NCBI RefSeq assembly: GCF_946886105.1
Contig: NZ_CAMPHV010000010.1
Coordinates: 1 to 64,000, forward strand
Direction of reading: 5' to 3'
Origin: an uncultured Pseudomonas sp.
Lineage (GTDB): Bacteria > Pseudomonadota > Gammaproteobacteria > Pseudomonadales > Pseudomonadaceae
Length of the DNA: 64,000 bases
In this document: positions 1 through 7,324 of the stretch, in pieces
Layout of the letters: every line of letters begins with the position of its first letter
Numbering within the stretch: the stretch's first letter is position 1
Position numbers and translations under genes: made by a program
The notes under the pieces: model-generated
The model's input: the letters and a program-made list of their open reading frames with translations, nothing else
What the model was told of the DNA's origin: nothing
Database searches by the model: none

Positions 1-305
1 TCGTATGCCGCTCTTTCGTGGGTTTGCGCTCAGCACGTAGCCCGGGTTGAGCGCAGCGATACCCGGGAGAGGCTCGCCCGGTTGTCTCAATCGTGATCGT
101 CCCAGACGTCAGCGCGGGAACGCCTCCCGCGACACTCCGCGCTCCCGTCGAACTCAATGCCAGCACTGGGTATCGCGCTGCTCAACCCAGGCTGCGGTTC
201 ATCGTATGCCGCTCTTTCGTGGGTTTGCGCTCAGAACGTAGCCCGGGTTGAGCGCAGCGATACCCGGGAGATGGGCGCCTGGCGCTAGGGCCTTGGCCGC
301 AAGCC
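1..305. repeat. Repeat-rich intergenic edge with a 70-bp direct repeat
   Basis: Bases 1-70 recur at 202-271 with one mismatch (C at 34, A at 235), so this is a near-perfect direct repeat with a 201-bp period. Each copy ends in a palindromic segment that begins GTAGCCCGGGTTGAGC and ends ATACCCGGGA, a kind of intergenic repeat common in Pseudomonas. Short open frames here read through the repeat and show no coding features. No gene is recognised in these 305 bases. The left copy is cut by the window edge, so further copies may lie outside. Confidence 0.8.
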
Positions 306-1577
306 CTAGATGCTGCCGTAGCGCTTCTGCGCTTCGATGGCCAGGCCGCTGCCGATGCTGCCGAAGGTGTTGCCTTCTACATGCCGTGCATTGGGCAGCA
401 TCGCCGCGACGCTCTGGCGCAGCGCCGGGATGCCGCTGGAGCCGCCGGTGAAGAACACCGTATCGACCTGCTCGACGCCCACCCCGGCATCGCCGAGCAA
501 CTGCGTGACGCTGGCGCGCACGCGTTCGAGCAGCGGCTCGATGGCGCCCTCGAACAGCTCGCGGGTCAGTTCGGCGACCAGGCCGGGTTCGACCCGGCCC
601 AGATCGATCGGCCGCGCGTCCTGCGCGGTCAGGGCGATCTTGCTGTCTTCCACCTGCATCGCCAGCCAGTGGCCATCGCGCCGCTCGATCAGTTTGAACA
701 GACGGTCGATACCGGTGGGGTCGAGGATGTCGTAGCGCATGCTTTGCAGCGCCCGTTGCGACTGCGCCGAATAGACCGCGTTGATGGTGTGCCAGGTCGC
801 CAGATTGAGATGGGTGCTGGTGGGCATCGGCGCGTCGCTCTTCATCCGGCTGCCGTAGCCGAACAGTGGCATCACGCCCTGCAGACTGAGCTGCTTGTCG
901 AAGTCGGTACCGCCGATATGCACGCCGCCGGTGGCGAGGATGTCGGCATGCCGGTCGGGCAGCGCGCGGCGTTCGGGGGCCAGACGCACCAGGGAAAAGT
1001 CCGAGGTGCCGCCGCCGATATCGACGATCAGCACCAGCTCTTCGCGCGCGATGCCCGACTCGTAGTCGAAGGCCGCGGCAATCGGTTCGTACTGGAACGA
1101 CACCTCCTTGAAGCCGAGCTTATGCGCCACGGCAACCAGGGTGTTCTGCGCCTCTTGGTCGGCGATCGGGTCGTCGTCGACGAAGAACACCGGGCGGCCC
1201 AGCACCACTTCCTCGAACGGTCGTTGTGCTACAGCCTCGGCGCGGTTTTTCAGTTCGCCGATAAAGAAACCGAGCAGGTCCTTGAACGGCAGGGCGCTGC
1301 CGAGCACCGTGGTTTCGCTCTTCAGCAGCTTGGAGCCGAGCAGGCTTTTCAGCGAGCGCATCAGCCGCCCTTCGTAACCTTCCAGGTACTCCTGCAGGGC
1401 CAGGCGGCCATAGACCGGGCGGCGCTCCTCGAGGTTGAAGAACACCACCGAGGGCAGGGTGATCTTGCCGTCTTCCAGTTCGATCAGGGTGTCCGTGTCG
1501 GGGCGCAGCCAGCCGACGGTGGAGTTGGAGGTGCCGAAGTCGATGCCGCAGGCGCGGGCGGGGGAGGATAAGGTCAT
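306..1577 (-). CDS. yegD: Hsp70-family protein, YegD type
   Basis: This is a 423-residue actin-fold ATPase of the Hsp70 superfamily. It shows the phosphate-1 motif near the N-terminus (GIDFGTSNSTVGW, residues about 11-23), the phosphate-2 motif DIGGGTSDFS in the middle, and an adenosine-type motif FFTGGSSGIPAL near the C-terminus. It is much shorter than DnaK (about 640 residues): the nucleotide-binding domain is present but there is no canonical substrate-binding and lid region. That matches the YegD group of DnaK-like proteins. Client and partner are unknown, and no dnaJ or grpE is nearby. The ATG at 1577 gives a start immediately before the ATPase fold. The 134 bases to the next gene hold nothing recognised. 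The family call is solid; the chaperone role is inference from the family. Confidence 0.85.
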   Translation of the reverse strand: MTLSSPARACGIDFGTSNSTVGWLRPDTDTLIELEDGKITLPSVVFFNLEERRPVYGRLALQEYLEGYEGRLMRSLKSLLGSKLLKSETTVLGSALPFKDLLGFFIGELKNRAEAVAQRPFEEVVLGRPVFFVDDDPIADQEAQNTLVAVAHKLGFKEVSFQYEPIAAAFDYESGIAREELVLIVDIGGGTSDFSLVRLAPERRALPDRHADILATGGVHIGGTDFDKQLSLQGVMPLFGYGSRMKSDAPMPTSTHLNLATWHTINAVYSAQSQRALQSMRYDILDPTGIDRLFKLIERRDGHWLAMQVEDSKIALTAQDARPIDLGRVEPGLVAELTRELFEGAIEPLLERVRASVTQLLGDAGVGVEQVDTVFFTGGSSGIPALRQSVAAMLPNARHVEGNTFGSIGSGLAIEAQKRYGSI

Positions 1578-1711
1578 GCGACGCGCTGTTCCTGAGAAAA
1601 CTACCGGGAGAAAGTTCTAGCGACGGCCCGGAGGGTGGCCGCCATGCCCCGAGCACAAAAAACGGCCGCGCATTCTATGCGAGTCGTGCATCTGTTGCTG
1701 CGCTTATTGCG

Positions 1712-2164
1712 CTATGGCGCGACGAACGCGCCCCAACCCAGGGTCAGAACGGCGAGCACGGAATAACGCGCGGTCTTGGCCAGGCCGACGATCAGCAGAA
1801 ACACCCACAAGCGCTCGCGCATCACCCCGGCGACCAGGGTCAGCGGGTCACCGACGATCGGCAGCCAGCTGAGCAGCAGCGTCCAGCGGCCGTAGCGCGC
1901 ATACCAGTGTTGTGCCTGCTGCAAGCGCGGTTCGCTGACCGGGAACCAGCGCTTATGGCGAAAGCGTTCGATGGAGCGGCCGAGCAGCCAGTTGACCAGC
2001 GAGCCGAGGATATTGCCGAGGCTGGCCAACGTCAGCAGCGTCCAGGGCGAATGGGCGCCGCTGAGCAGCAGCGCCACCAGCACCGATTCCGATTGCAGCG
2101 GCAGCAGGGTCGCCGCGCCGAACGCCGAGAGAAACAGCCCGAGGTAGGCGCCAGCGCTCAGCAC
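1712..2164 (-). CDS. YqaA/DedA-like (VTT-domain) membrane protein
   Basis: This small integral membrane protein of about 150 residues begins AGAYLGLFLSAFGAATLLPLQSE and contains the GNxxGSxxNWxxG segment typical of the YqaA branch of the SNARE-associated/DedA (VTT) family. The frame is open upstream to 2227, but those extra codons lie in an inserted MITE-like element (2170-2337). If the element is removed, the upstream gene's stop codon falls in the same frame just before, which leaves GTG at 2164 as the natural start. The insertion therefore lies immediately 5' of the gene and has replaced its native leader. Whether translation now starts at GTG or inside the element cannot be decided from sequence. 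DedA-type proteins are inner-membrane proteins linked to membrane homeostasis and lipid scrambling; the precise role here is unknown. Confidence 0.75.
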   Translation of the reverse strand: MLSAGAYLGLFLSAFGAATLLPLQSESVLVALLLSGAHSPWTLLTLASLGNILGSLVNWLLGRSIERFRHKRWFPVSEPRLQQAQHWYARYGRWTLLLSWLPIVGDPLTLVAGVMRERLWVFLLIVGLAKTARYSVLAVLTLGWGAFVAP

Positions 2165-2169
2165 GCTAA

Positions 2170-2337
2170 CAGGCCGTTGAAAAACGTAGGCGAGGCAGGC
2201 AAGACAATACCGATGGCGGCCCCACAAAAACAGGCGAGGAACGGTCGGAGTCGCGGGCGACTTTACGGCTGTAAATGAGCATTCCGAGCCTGTTTTTAAC
2301 GCAGTATTGCCAACGCAGGTAGTTTTTCAACGGCCTG
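2170..2337. mobile_element. 168-bp MITE-like element with perfect 16-bp terminal inverted repeats
   Basis: The ends are exact inverted repeats: CAGGCCGTTGAAAAAC at 2170-2185 and its complement at 2322-2337. CTAA occurs directly outside both ends (2166-2169 and 2338-2341), consistent with a 4-bp target duplication. A second inverted pair inside (AAAAACAGGC and GCCTGTTTTT) would fold the element into a long hairpin. There is no transposase reading frame. It lies between the VC0807-family gene and the DedA-like gene, both minus strand. A degraded end of the same element is present at 62604-62629. Confidence 0.85.
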
Positions 2338-2357
2338 CTAAGTGGTGGCCGGGGAGG

Positions 2358-3077
2358 TTATTCCGCTTGGGCATGGGCCATCACGTCTTCCAGCTTCAAG
2401 CCGGTCAGGCCGTGAATGGTGCGCCACAGGTAGTAGAAAATCGCCATCAGCATGATCATCGAGGGGATCGCGATCATCGGGTAGCTGAGCAGGTTCATCT
2501 GCCCGAGTTCGGCGTTGAAGGCTTCGCTGCCCGCCGGGCTGACCACGATCCACTTGGCCAGGATGTAATTCATCACCGAGGAAAAGAAGAAGGTTCCGCT
2601 CAACCAGTAAGTGGCCTTGAGCAGGCGCGCCTCGAACTGCGCGGTGTTGCCGCCTTGTTCCAAACGTTCATGGATCTTGTCGACATTGAGCACGTTCTTG
2701 TTGAACAGCATGGTGCGGATCAACGGGTAGCGGGTGCGCGTCGACACCAGCACGGCGACGCCGATCAGCCCTGGAATCAACGCTTCCTTGATCGCCAGCC
2801 ACTGGGTATCCAGCTTCAGCAGGCCGATGCCGCCGGTGAGCAGCACGCTGAGCAGGCCGAGCAGGGCGATGAAGTTGAATTTACGGTAGCGGATCAACTC
2901 GAACGCGCCCCAGCTCAGGGGGAAGGCCAATGCCAGGATCAACGCGCCATCGGCGCCGAGCTTGGCCTCGCCGCTGAGTTTCATCAGGATCAACGATGGA
3001 ATCAGGATGCTGATCAGCAAATCGATCAACGGACGCGGCTTATGGGTGGCGGGTGAAGTCTGGGTAGTGTCGGTCAT
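2358..3077 (-). CDS. VC0807-family integral membrane protein
   Basis: This is a 239-residue hydrophobic protein with about six predicted transmembrane segments. After a short polar N-terminus (MTDTTQTSPATHKPRP) come hydrophobic stretches around LIDLLISILIPSLILMKL, LILALAFPLSWGAFELI, FIALLGLLSVLLTGGIGLL, ALIPGLIGVAVLV and, near the C-terminus, YPMIAIPSMIMLMAIFYYLW. The pattern matches the uncharacterised VC0807 family, distantly similar to septation protein A-like membrane proteins. The ATG at 3077 was chosen because it gives a compact N-terminus; a longer frame begins at 3110. No biochemical function is known. The 3078-3302 gap to the divergent gene is presumed to hold two promoters, but no clear -35/-10 pair was seen. 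Confidence 0.65.
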   Translation of the reverse strand: MTDTTQTSPATHKPRPLIDLLISILIPSLILMKLSGEAKLGADGALILALAFPLSWGAFELIRYRKFNFIALLGLLSVLLTGGIGLLKLDTQWLAIKEALIPGLIGVAVLVSTRTRYPLIRTMLFNKNVLNVDKIHERLEQGGNTAQFEARLLKATYWLSGTFFFSSVMNYILAKWIVVSPAGSEAFNAELGQMNLLSYPMIAIPSMIMLMAIFYYLWRTIHGLTGLKLEDVMAHAQAE

Positions 3078-3302
3078 ATCGTTCAAGGCACAGAAAGGAA
3101 ACCCGATCATCGCCTGCCTGGCTTCCGGCTACCAGTCCGGCCGTCGCCTGGAGTGTGAAAAAATATGAGTAACGCGTGCGCTAAGCATGGCGGCACGCTG
3201 TCGGTGTGGCGGTGCTAAAGTGATATTACCGGGCTTGCGATGGCCAGGGACAGGTTGATGGCGCTTTCGGCGGCGGGTACCGAGACAACGTTGGGGTTTC
3301 CC

Positions 3303-4244
3303 ATGAACAGTCGTAATAGCCCATGGCGGACGCTGTCGGGGATCGTCTTGCTCGCCAGTCTTTGTCCGCTGGCATGGGGCGAGGGCTGCATCGGCGTGGT
3401 GCCTTCGGGTGGCACGGCGTTTTGGCGGCAAGTGGAAATAGGCGCGCGCCAGGCCGCGGTCGACCTGGGTGTCCCGATTTATTATCGCGGGCCGACCCGC
3501 GAGGGCGATGTAACCGCGCAATTGCAGGTCATCGAGCTGATTCTCGCGCGTGGTTGCAAGGCGCTGGTGATTGCGCCCAGCGGCGTGGAAGTCGGACGGC
3601 GGGTCGACGAGTTGGCCGCACTCGGAATACCGACCGTCTATATCGATCGTGACTTGGCCGGCAGCGCGGCCCTTGGCTTAGTGTCCACCGATAATTTTGC
3701 GGCGGGCCTGCAGGCCGGCGAGCACATGGTCGAGCTGCTTGGTGGAGGCGGGCGGGTGGCCGTGTTGCGTTTGCGACGTGGCCTGCATTCGACCAGCGAG
3801 CGCGAACGCGGTTTTATTCAGGGCGCGCAAGCCGGTGGCTTGCAGGTGACCATCGACGCTTATGTGGGCGACGACAGTCAGTTGGCGATGCTGACGCTGA
3901 GCAATCGGCTCGATCAGTTCGATGGGCTGTTCACGCCCAATAGCACCAGCTCGCGGGCGGCGCTGGCTGCCATGCGCCGGCTGCAGAAGGCTGGGCAGCG
4001 CGTGCATGTGGGCTTCGACGGCGACGAAGTGTTACTCGAAGCCCTGCGTTTAGGCGATATCAACGCGCTGTTTCTCCAACAGCCTCGGCTGATCGGCTAT
4101 CAATCGGTGGTCCAGGCTCGCCAGGCCGCCACCGACGGGCTGGCCGATACGCCCGTGTATACGGCGTTGAAGGCGCGGCTGGTGACTCGCGCGAATATGA
4201 GCGAGCTCTATGAGGAATTACAGGATCTACCTCCCGCCCCCTGA
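3303..4244 (+). CDS. Periplasmic binding protein, sugar-type (LacI/RbsB-like fold)
   Basis: This exported solute-binding protein has about 313 residues. The ATG at 3303 gives a signal peptide with a basic start (MNSRNSPWR), a hydrophobic core and cleavage near PLAWG-EG. The mature part is a type I periplasmic fold (Peripla_BP_4 family): CIGVVPSGGTAFWRQVEIGARQAA at the N-terminus, then GCKALVIAPSG, and VGFDGDEVLLEALRLGDINALFLQQP near the C-terminus, where ribose-type proteins carry their hinge. The ligand is unknown. No ABC ATPase or permease gene is adjacent, so it may feed a distant transporter or act as a sensory ligand-presenting protein. It is followed 82 bp downstream by two binding proteins of a different fold. 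Confidence 0.8.
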   Translation: MNSRNSPWRTLSGIVLLASLCPLAWGEGCIGVVPSGGTAFWRQVEIGARQAAVDLGVPIYYRGPTREGDVTAQLQVIELILARGCKALVIAPSGVEVGRRVDELAALGIPTVYIDRDLAGSAALGLVSTDNFAAGLQAGEHMVELLGGGGRVAVLRLRRGLHSTSERERGFIQGAQAGGLQVTIDAYVGDDSQLAMLTLSNRLDQFDGLFTPNSTSSRAALAAMRRLQKAGQRVHVGFDGDEVLLEALRLGDINALFLQQPRLIGYQSVVQARQAATDGLADTPVYTALKARLVTRANMSELYEELQDLPPAP

Positions 4245-4325
4245 GTGCGAGAGCCCTGGCATGACCGCCTTCCACCGGGCGATCGCACAACGAAACGGGC
4301 TACGGCTTTGAATGGGACTCGAGTG

Positions 4326-5096
4326 ATGGGTGTGGTACGAACGATTCTTGCTGTTGTCGCCTGCAGCTGGGCGGCCCTTAGCGCTGCGCAGCTGCGCCTG
4401 TATACCGAGGAGTACCGGCCGCTGAGTTACAGCGAAAAGGGTGTGCTCAGTGGGATGACGGTGGAGGTGGTCGAGCTGCTGATCCAGCGCACCGGGCAGC
4501 CCGCCCATATCGAACTGGTGCCCTGGACGCGCGGTTATCGGCAGGCCCAGCGCGAGGCCAATGTCGGCCTGTTCCCAACGGTGCGCACGCCGCAGCGCGA
4601 GCGCAACTTCCAGTGGATCGGGCCGATTGCCGCCGGCCAGACCAACTTCTACAGCCGCGTCGGCGCTGGGTTGCGCATCCGTAATCTGGCGGATGTCGAG
4701 CGCCTGGACGGCGTTCTGGCGGTGCCCAAGCTGTGGTATTCCTACGAGGTCTTGCGCGAGCAGGGCCTGAAGAATCTCTACGGGGTGCCGACCCCGCAGC
4801 ACATGATCAAAATGTTCAAGCACGGCCGGGTGCAGCTGATCCTCGCCAACAGCCTGGCGCTCGACGAAATGCTCGCCGGCCAAGGCATGACCCGTGATCA
4901 GGTCGAGCAGCAATACACCCTGATGACCAACAACACCTATATCGCGTTTTCCCTGAATACCGATGCGGCGTTGGTGGAGCGGTGGCGGCAGGCGCTGAAC
5001 GAGATGAAGCGCGACGGCAGCCTGGAACGCATTCATAGGCGCTGGTTCGCCCATGCCAGCGACGAGGAGCTGGCGCAAGCCCTGCGCATGGAGTAA
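4326..5096 (+). CDS. Periplasmic substrate-binding protein (SBP_bac_3 type), copy 1 of a tandem pair
   Basis: This exported protein of about 256 residues belongs to the family-3 solute-binding fold. The ATG at 4326 (a GTG lies just before it) starts a signal peptide with the core VVRTILAVVACSWAALSAA. The mature start QLRLYTEEYRPLSYSEKG resembles amino-acid-binding proteins, but the conserved block ELVPWTRGYRQAQREANVGLFPTVRTPQR places it in a subgroup common in Pseudomonas that usually lacks a dedicated ABC transporter. It is clearly paralogous along its length to the next gene (PWTR, GLF, TVRTP, FQW.GPI, KNLYGV and HGRVQLI are shared), so the pair arose by tandem duplication. The ligand is unknown. 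An upstream extension to 4245 lacks a plausible signal peptide and was not used. Confidence 0.82.
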   Translation: MGVVRTILAVVACSWAALSAAQLRLYTEEYRPLSYSEKGVLSGMTVEVVELLIQRTGQPAHIELVPWTRGYRQAQREANVGLFPTVRTPQRERNFQWIGPIAAGQTNFYSRVGAGLRIRNLADVERLDGVLAVPKLWYSYEVLREQGLKNLYGVPTPQHMIKMFKHGRVQLILANSLALDEMLAGQGMTRDQVEQQYTLMTNNTYIAFSLNTDAALVERWRQALNEMKRDGSLERIHRRWFAHASDEELAQALRME

Positions 5097-5142
5097 AGGG
5101 TCGAGGATGCTTGCCGTGCCGGCACATGCAAGGAGTACACGC

Positions 5143-5910
5143 GTGGGGCGAATGATGCGCAGATGCTGTTCTATCCTGGGGGCTCTGCTGGCCTCGCTGG
5201 TTGCCGCAACGGCTGCGGCCGAGCTGCAATTGCTCACCGAGGAGGCGCCGCCGACCAGCTTTATGCAGGACGGCGAGTTACGCGGCATGGCCGTGGAGGT
5301 GGTGCAGGCCTTGATCCTGCGCACCGGCGATCAGGCGCAGATCAAGCTGCTGCCGTGGACGCGCGCTTATCACCTGGCTCAGCAGCAAGCCGATACCGGG
5401 CTCTTTGCCACCGTGCGCACGCCGGAGCGCGAAGGCAAATTCCAGTGGGTCGGCCCTATTCTGCTGGGCACCACCAGTTTCTACTCGCTGAAGTCGCGCA
5501 ATTTGCATTTCGATAGCCTGGAGGCAGTCGCCGCCAGCGGGCCGCTGGCGCTGCCGAAGCAGTGGTACACCTATGAAACTCTGAGCGCACGGGGCCTCAA
5601 GAATCTCTACGGGGTGACCAGCGCCAAGAGCATGGTGACCATGCTCAGACACGGTCGGGTGCAGCTGATTGCCACCGAGGACCTGACCCTCAAGGACGAA
5701 CTGGCCAGTGGTGGCCTGCGCCCGGATCAGGTACAGGCCCACCTGCCGTTTATGCGCTCGGCCTATTACATCGCCTTTTCCCCGAACACCGACGCGCGGG
5801 TGGTCGAGCGCTGGCAGCGGGAACTGAGCGCAATGCGCAAGGACGGCGAGTTCGAGGCGATCTTCCGTCGCTGGCTGCCGGATGCCGAGTTACCGCTCGA
5901 AGACGAATAG
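5143..5910 (+). CDS. Periplasmic substrate-binding protein (SBP_bac_3 type), copy 2 of a tandem pair
   Basis: This exported protein of about 255 residues is the second member of the tandem pair. The GTG start at 5143 was chosen because AAGGAG at 5130-5135 sits 7 bases upstream; ATG codons follow at 5152 and 5155. The signal peptide is MMRRCCSILGALLASLVAATAAA, and the mature part begins ELQLLTEEAPP. It shares with the preceding protein the segments LLPWTRAYHLAQQQADTGLF, TVRTPERE, FQWVGPI, KNLYGV and HGRVQLI. The two genes are 46 bp apart in the same orientation and probably co-transcribed. There is no permease or ATPase gene nearby; the ligand and partner are unknown. Confidence 0.82.
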   Translation: MGRMMRRCCSILGALLASLVAATAAAELQLLTEEAPPTSFMQDGELRGMAVEVVQALILRTGDQAQIKLLPWTRAYHLAQQQADTGLFATVRTPEREGKFQWVGPILLGTTSFYSLKSRNLHFDSLEAVAASGPLALPKQWYTYETLSARGLKNLYGVTSAKSMVTMLRHGRVQLIATEDLTLKDELASGGLRPDQVQAHLPFMRSAYYIAFSPNTDARVVERWQRELSAMRKDGEFEAIFRRWLPDAELPLEDE

Positions 5911-5952
5911 CAATTAAGCTGCGTTGAATCCCGCCTGCCCTTGAGTCCACCG

Positions 5953-6948
5953 ATGTCGAAAGCAGCCTTCGTTCACCTCGATCAGTCCGTGCGCGCCCAG
6001 TTCTTCACTCACCTGGGCGCCATGGAGCAGGCCGGTGTGCCGGTCGAGCGCTCGCTGGCCAGCCTGAGCTTGCCGGCACGAGCGGATACGGCGCTGGCCA
6101 GCCTGCGCAAACAACTGGCTGCCGGCAGCGATATCGCCAGCGCCGGTTTGCGCGCTGGCCTGCTCAGCCCGTTGGACAGCAGCCTGATCGGCGCTGCCCA
6201 GGCCAGCGGCAGTCTGGCGAGCGTTTACCGGCGTTTGGCCGAGCGCTATGCGCATAAGGCGCAGCAAGCCGCCGCGCTGAAGTCGCGCTTGCTGATGCCC
6301 ATGGCGGTGCTGATGCTGGCGCTGTTTATCCAGCCATTGCCGGCCTTGGTCGGCGGGCAGCTGAGCTTTTTCGGTTACCTCTGGGTGTGCCTGTGGCCGC
6401 TGATGCTGTTGGCCGCGCTCTACGGCGGCGGGCGGCAACTGCTGCGGCAACGCCAGCAGTCCGCGGCAGATGGCGCAGTGCTGGATAGGCTGCTGCCGCG
6501 TTTGCCGTTATTCGGCGCGGCTTATGTGCGCGGCAATGTGCGCGATTTCGTCGAAAGCCTCGGGCTGATGCTCGAAGCCGGGATGTCGATGCTCGAGGCC
6601 CTGCCCAAGGCTTGCGCGACTATCAGCAATGCGCAGTTGCGCCAGCAGTTCGCTCGCCTGCCGGCCGGCATCCAGGGCGGACAGTCATTGACCGCCGCCA
6701 TGACCCCGCTGGATTTTCCGGACAAGGCGCTGCTGCTCGGCAGCATTCGCACCGGCGAAGCCAGCGGCACGCTACCCGCCAGCCTGTTGCGTTACGCCGA
6801 TATGCAAAGCCAGCGGCTCGACAGCCTGCGCGAGCAATGGGCGGTATGGCTACCGCGTCTGTTCTACGCCGGGGTGATGCTGTGGATGGCTTACGGTCTG
6901 CTCAGCGGAGGCGGCTTCGGCCCGCAACTGCCGCCGGAGCTACGCTAG
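5953..6948 (+). CDS. Orphan type II secretion/type IV pilus F-domain (GspF/PilC-like) protein
   Basis: This 331-residue inner-membrane protein has two T2SSF-type cytoplasmic helical domains around paired membrane segments. The first domain (residues about 15-115) has HLGAMEQAGVPVERSLASL. Membrane segments follow around residues 118-140 and 145-165. The second domain (about 190-300) has FVESLGLMLEAGMSMLEALPKA and GSIRTGEASGTLPASLLRYAD, and the last membrane segment is at the C-terminus. In secretion systems this platform protein works with an ATPase (GspE/PilB) and pseudopilins; none is encoded here. The ATG at 5953 is preferred to the TTG at 5941. It may be a stand-alone paralogue or serve a system elsewhere in the genome. 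The fold assignment is confident, the function is not. Confidence 0.8.
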   Translation: MSKAAFVHLDQSVRAQFFTHLGAMEQAGVPVERSLASLSLPARADTALASLRKQLAAGSDIASAGLRAGLLSPLDSSLIGAAQASGSLASVYRRLAERYAHKAQQAAALKSRLLMPMAVLMLALFIQPLPALVGGQLSFFGYLWVCLWPLMLLAALYGGGRQLLRQRQQSAADGAVLDRLLPRLPLFGAAYVRGNVRDFVESLGLMLEAGMSMLEALPKACATISNAQLRQQFARLPAGIQGGQSLTAAMTPLDFPDKALLLGSIRTGEASGTLPASLLRYADMQSQRLDSLREQWAVWLPRLFYAGVMLWMAYGLLSGGGFGPQLPPELR

Positions 6949-7028
6949 AACCCGGCATTCCGGGGCTTGTCAAAATCGCCTCGGGCGCTCATATCTGTAA
7001 AAGCACTTTCATTCAGCGGGAGATAACC

Positions 7029-7295
7029 ATGGCCAGCGGTTGGGCGAACGACGACGCGGTGCAGGAGCAGATCGACAGCAGCATCGAAGATGCCGTGCAG
7101 CGCGCGCGCAGCCAGTTACCGCGCGGCCCCAGTCTGAGCCACTGCGAGGAATGCGCCGCGCCCATCCCCGAAGCCCGCCGCCAGGCCATCCCGGGTGTGC
7201 GCCTATGCGTGGCCTGCCAAGCGGAACAGGATAAGGAACGGGCCAGGTTCAGCGGTTACAACAGGCGCGGGAGTAAGGATAGTCAGCTGCGCTAA
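7029..7295 (+). CDS. DksA/TraR-family C4 zinc-finger protein (YbiI-like)
   Basis: This 88-residue protein has a single four-cysteine zinc finger: CEEC, then 17-18 residues, then CVAC (SHCEECAAPIPEARRQAI...VRLCVACQAE). That is the DksA C4-type finger without the long coiled-coil of DksA, as in the YbiI/TraR-like small members. The N-terminal helix (EQIDSSIEDAVQRARSQLP) is short. The ATG at 7029 has a GGGAGAT ribosome site 4-5 bases upstream. Short DksA-like proteins may bind the RNA polymerase secondary channel, but no activity can be claimed here. It converges on ureC. A GGCGGGT-GCA-ACCCGCC hairpin at 7303-7319 lies between the two genes and may end both transcripts. Confidence 0.85.
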   Translation: MASGWANDDAVQEQIDSSIEDAVQRARSQLPRGPSLSHCEECAAPIPEARRQAIPGVRLCVACQAEQDKERARFSGYNRRGSKDSQLR

Positions 7296-7324
7296 TCCGT
7301 AGGGCGGGTGCAACCCGCCAACAG

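Noticed and set aside
3411..3430. TGGCAC-N5-TTTGG as a sigma-54 promoter
   Set aside because: It lies inside a coding region, the -12 GC is missing and no gene start follows.
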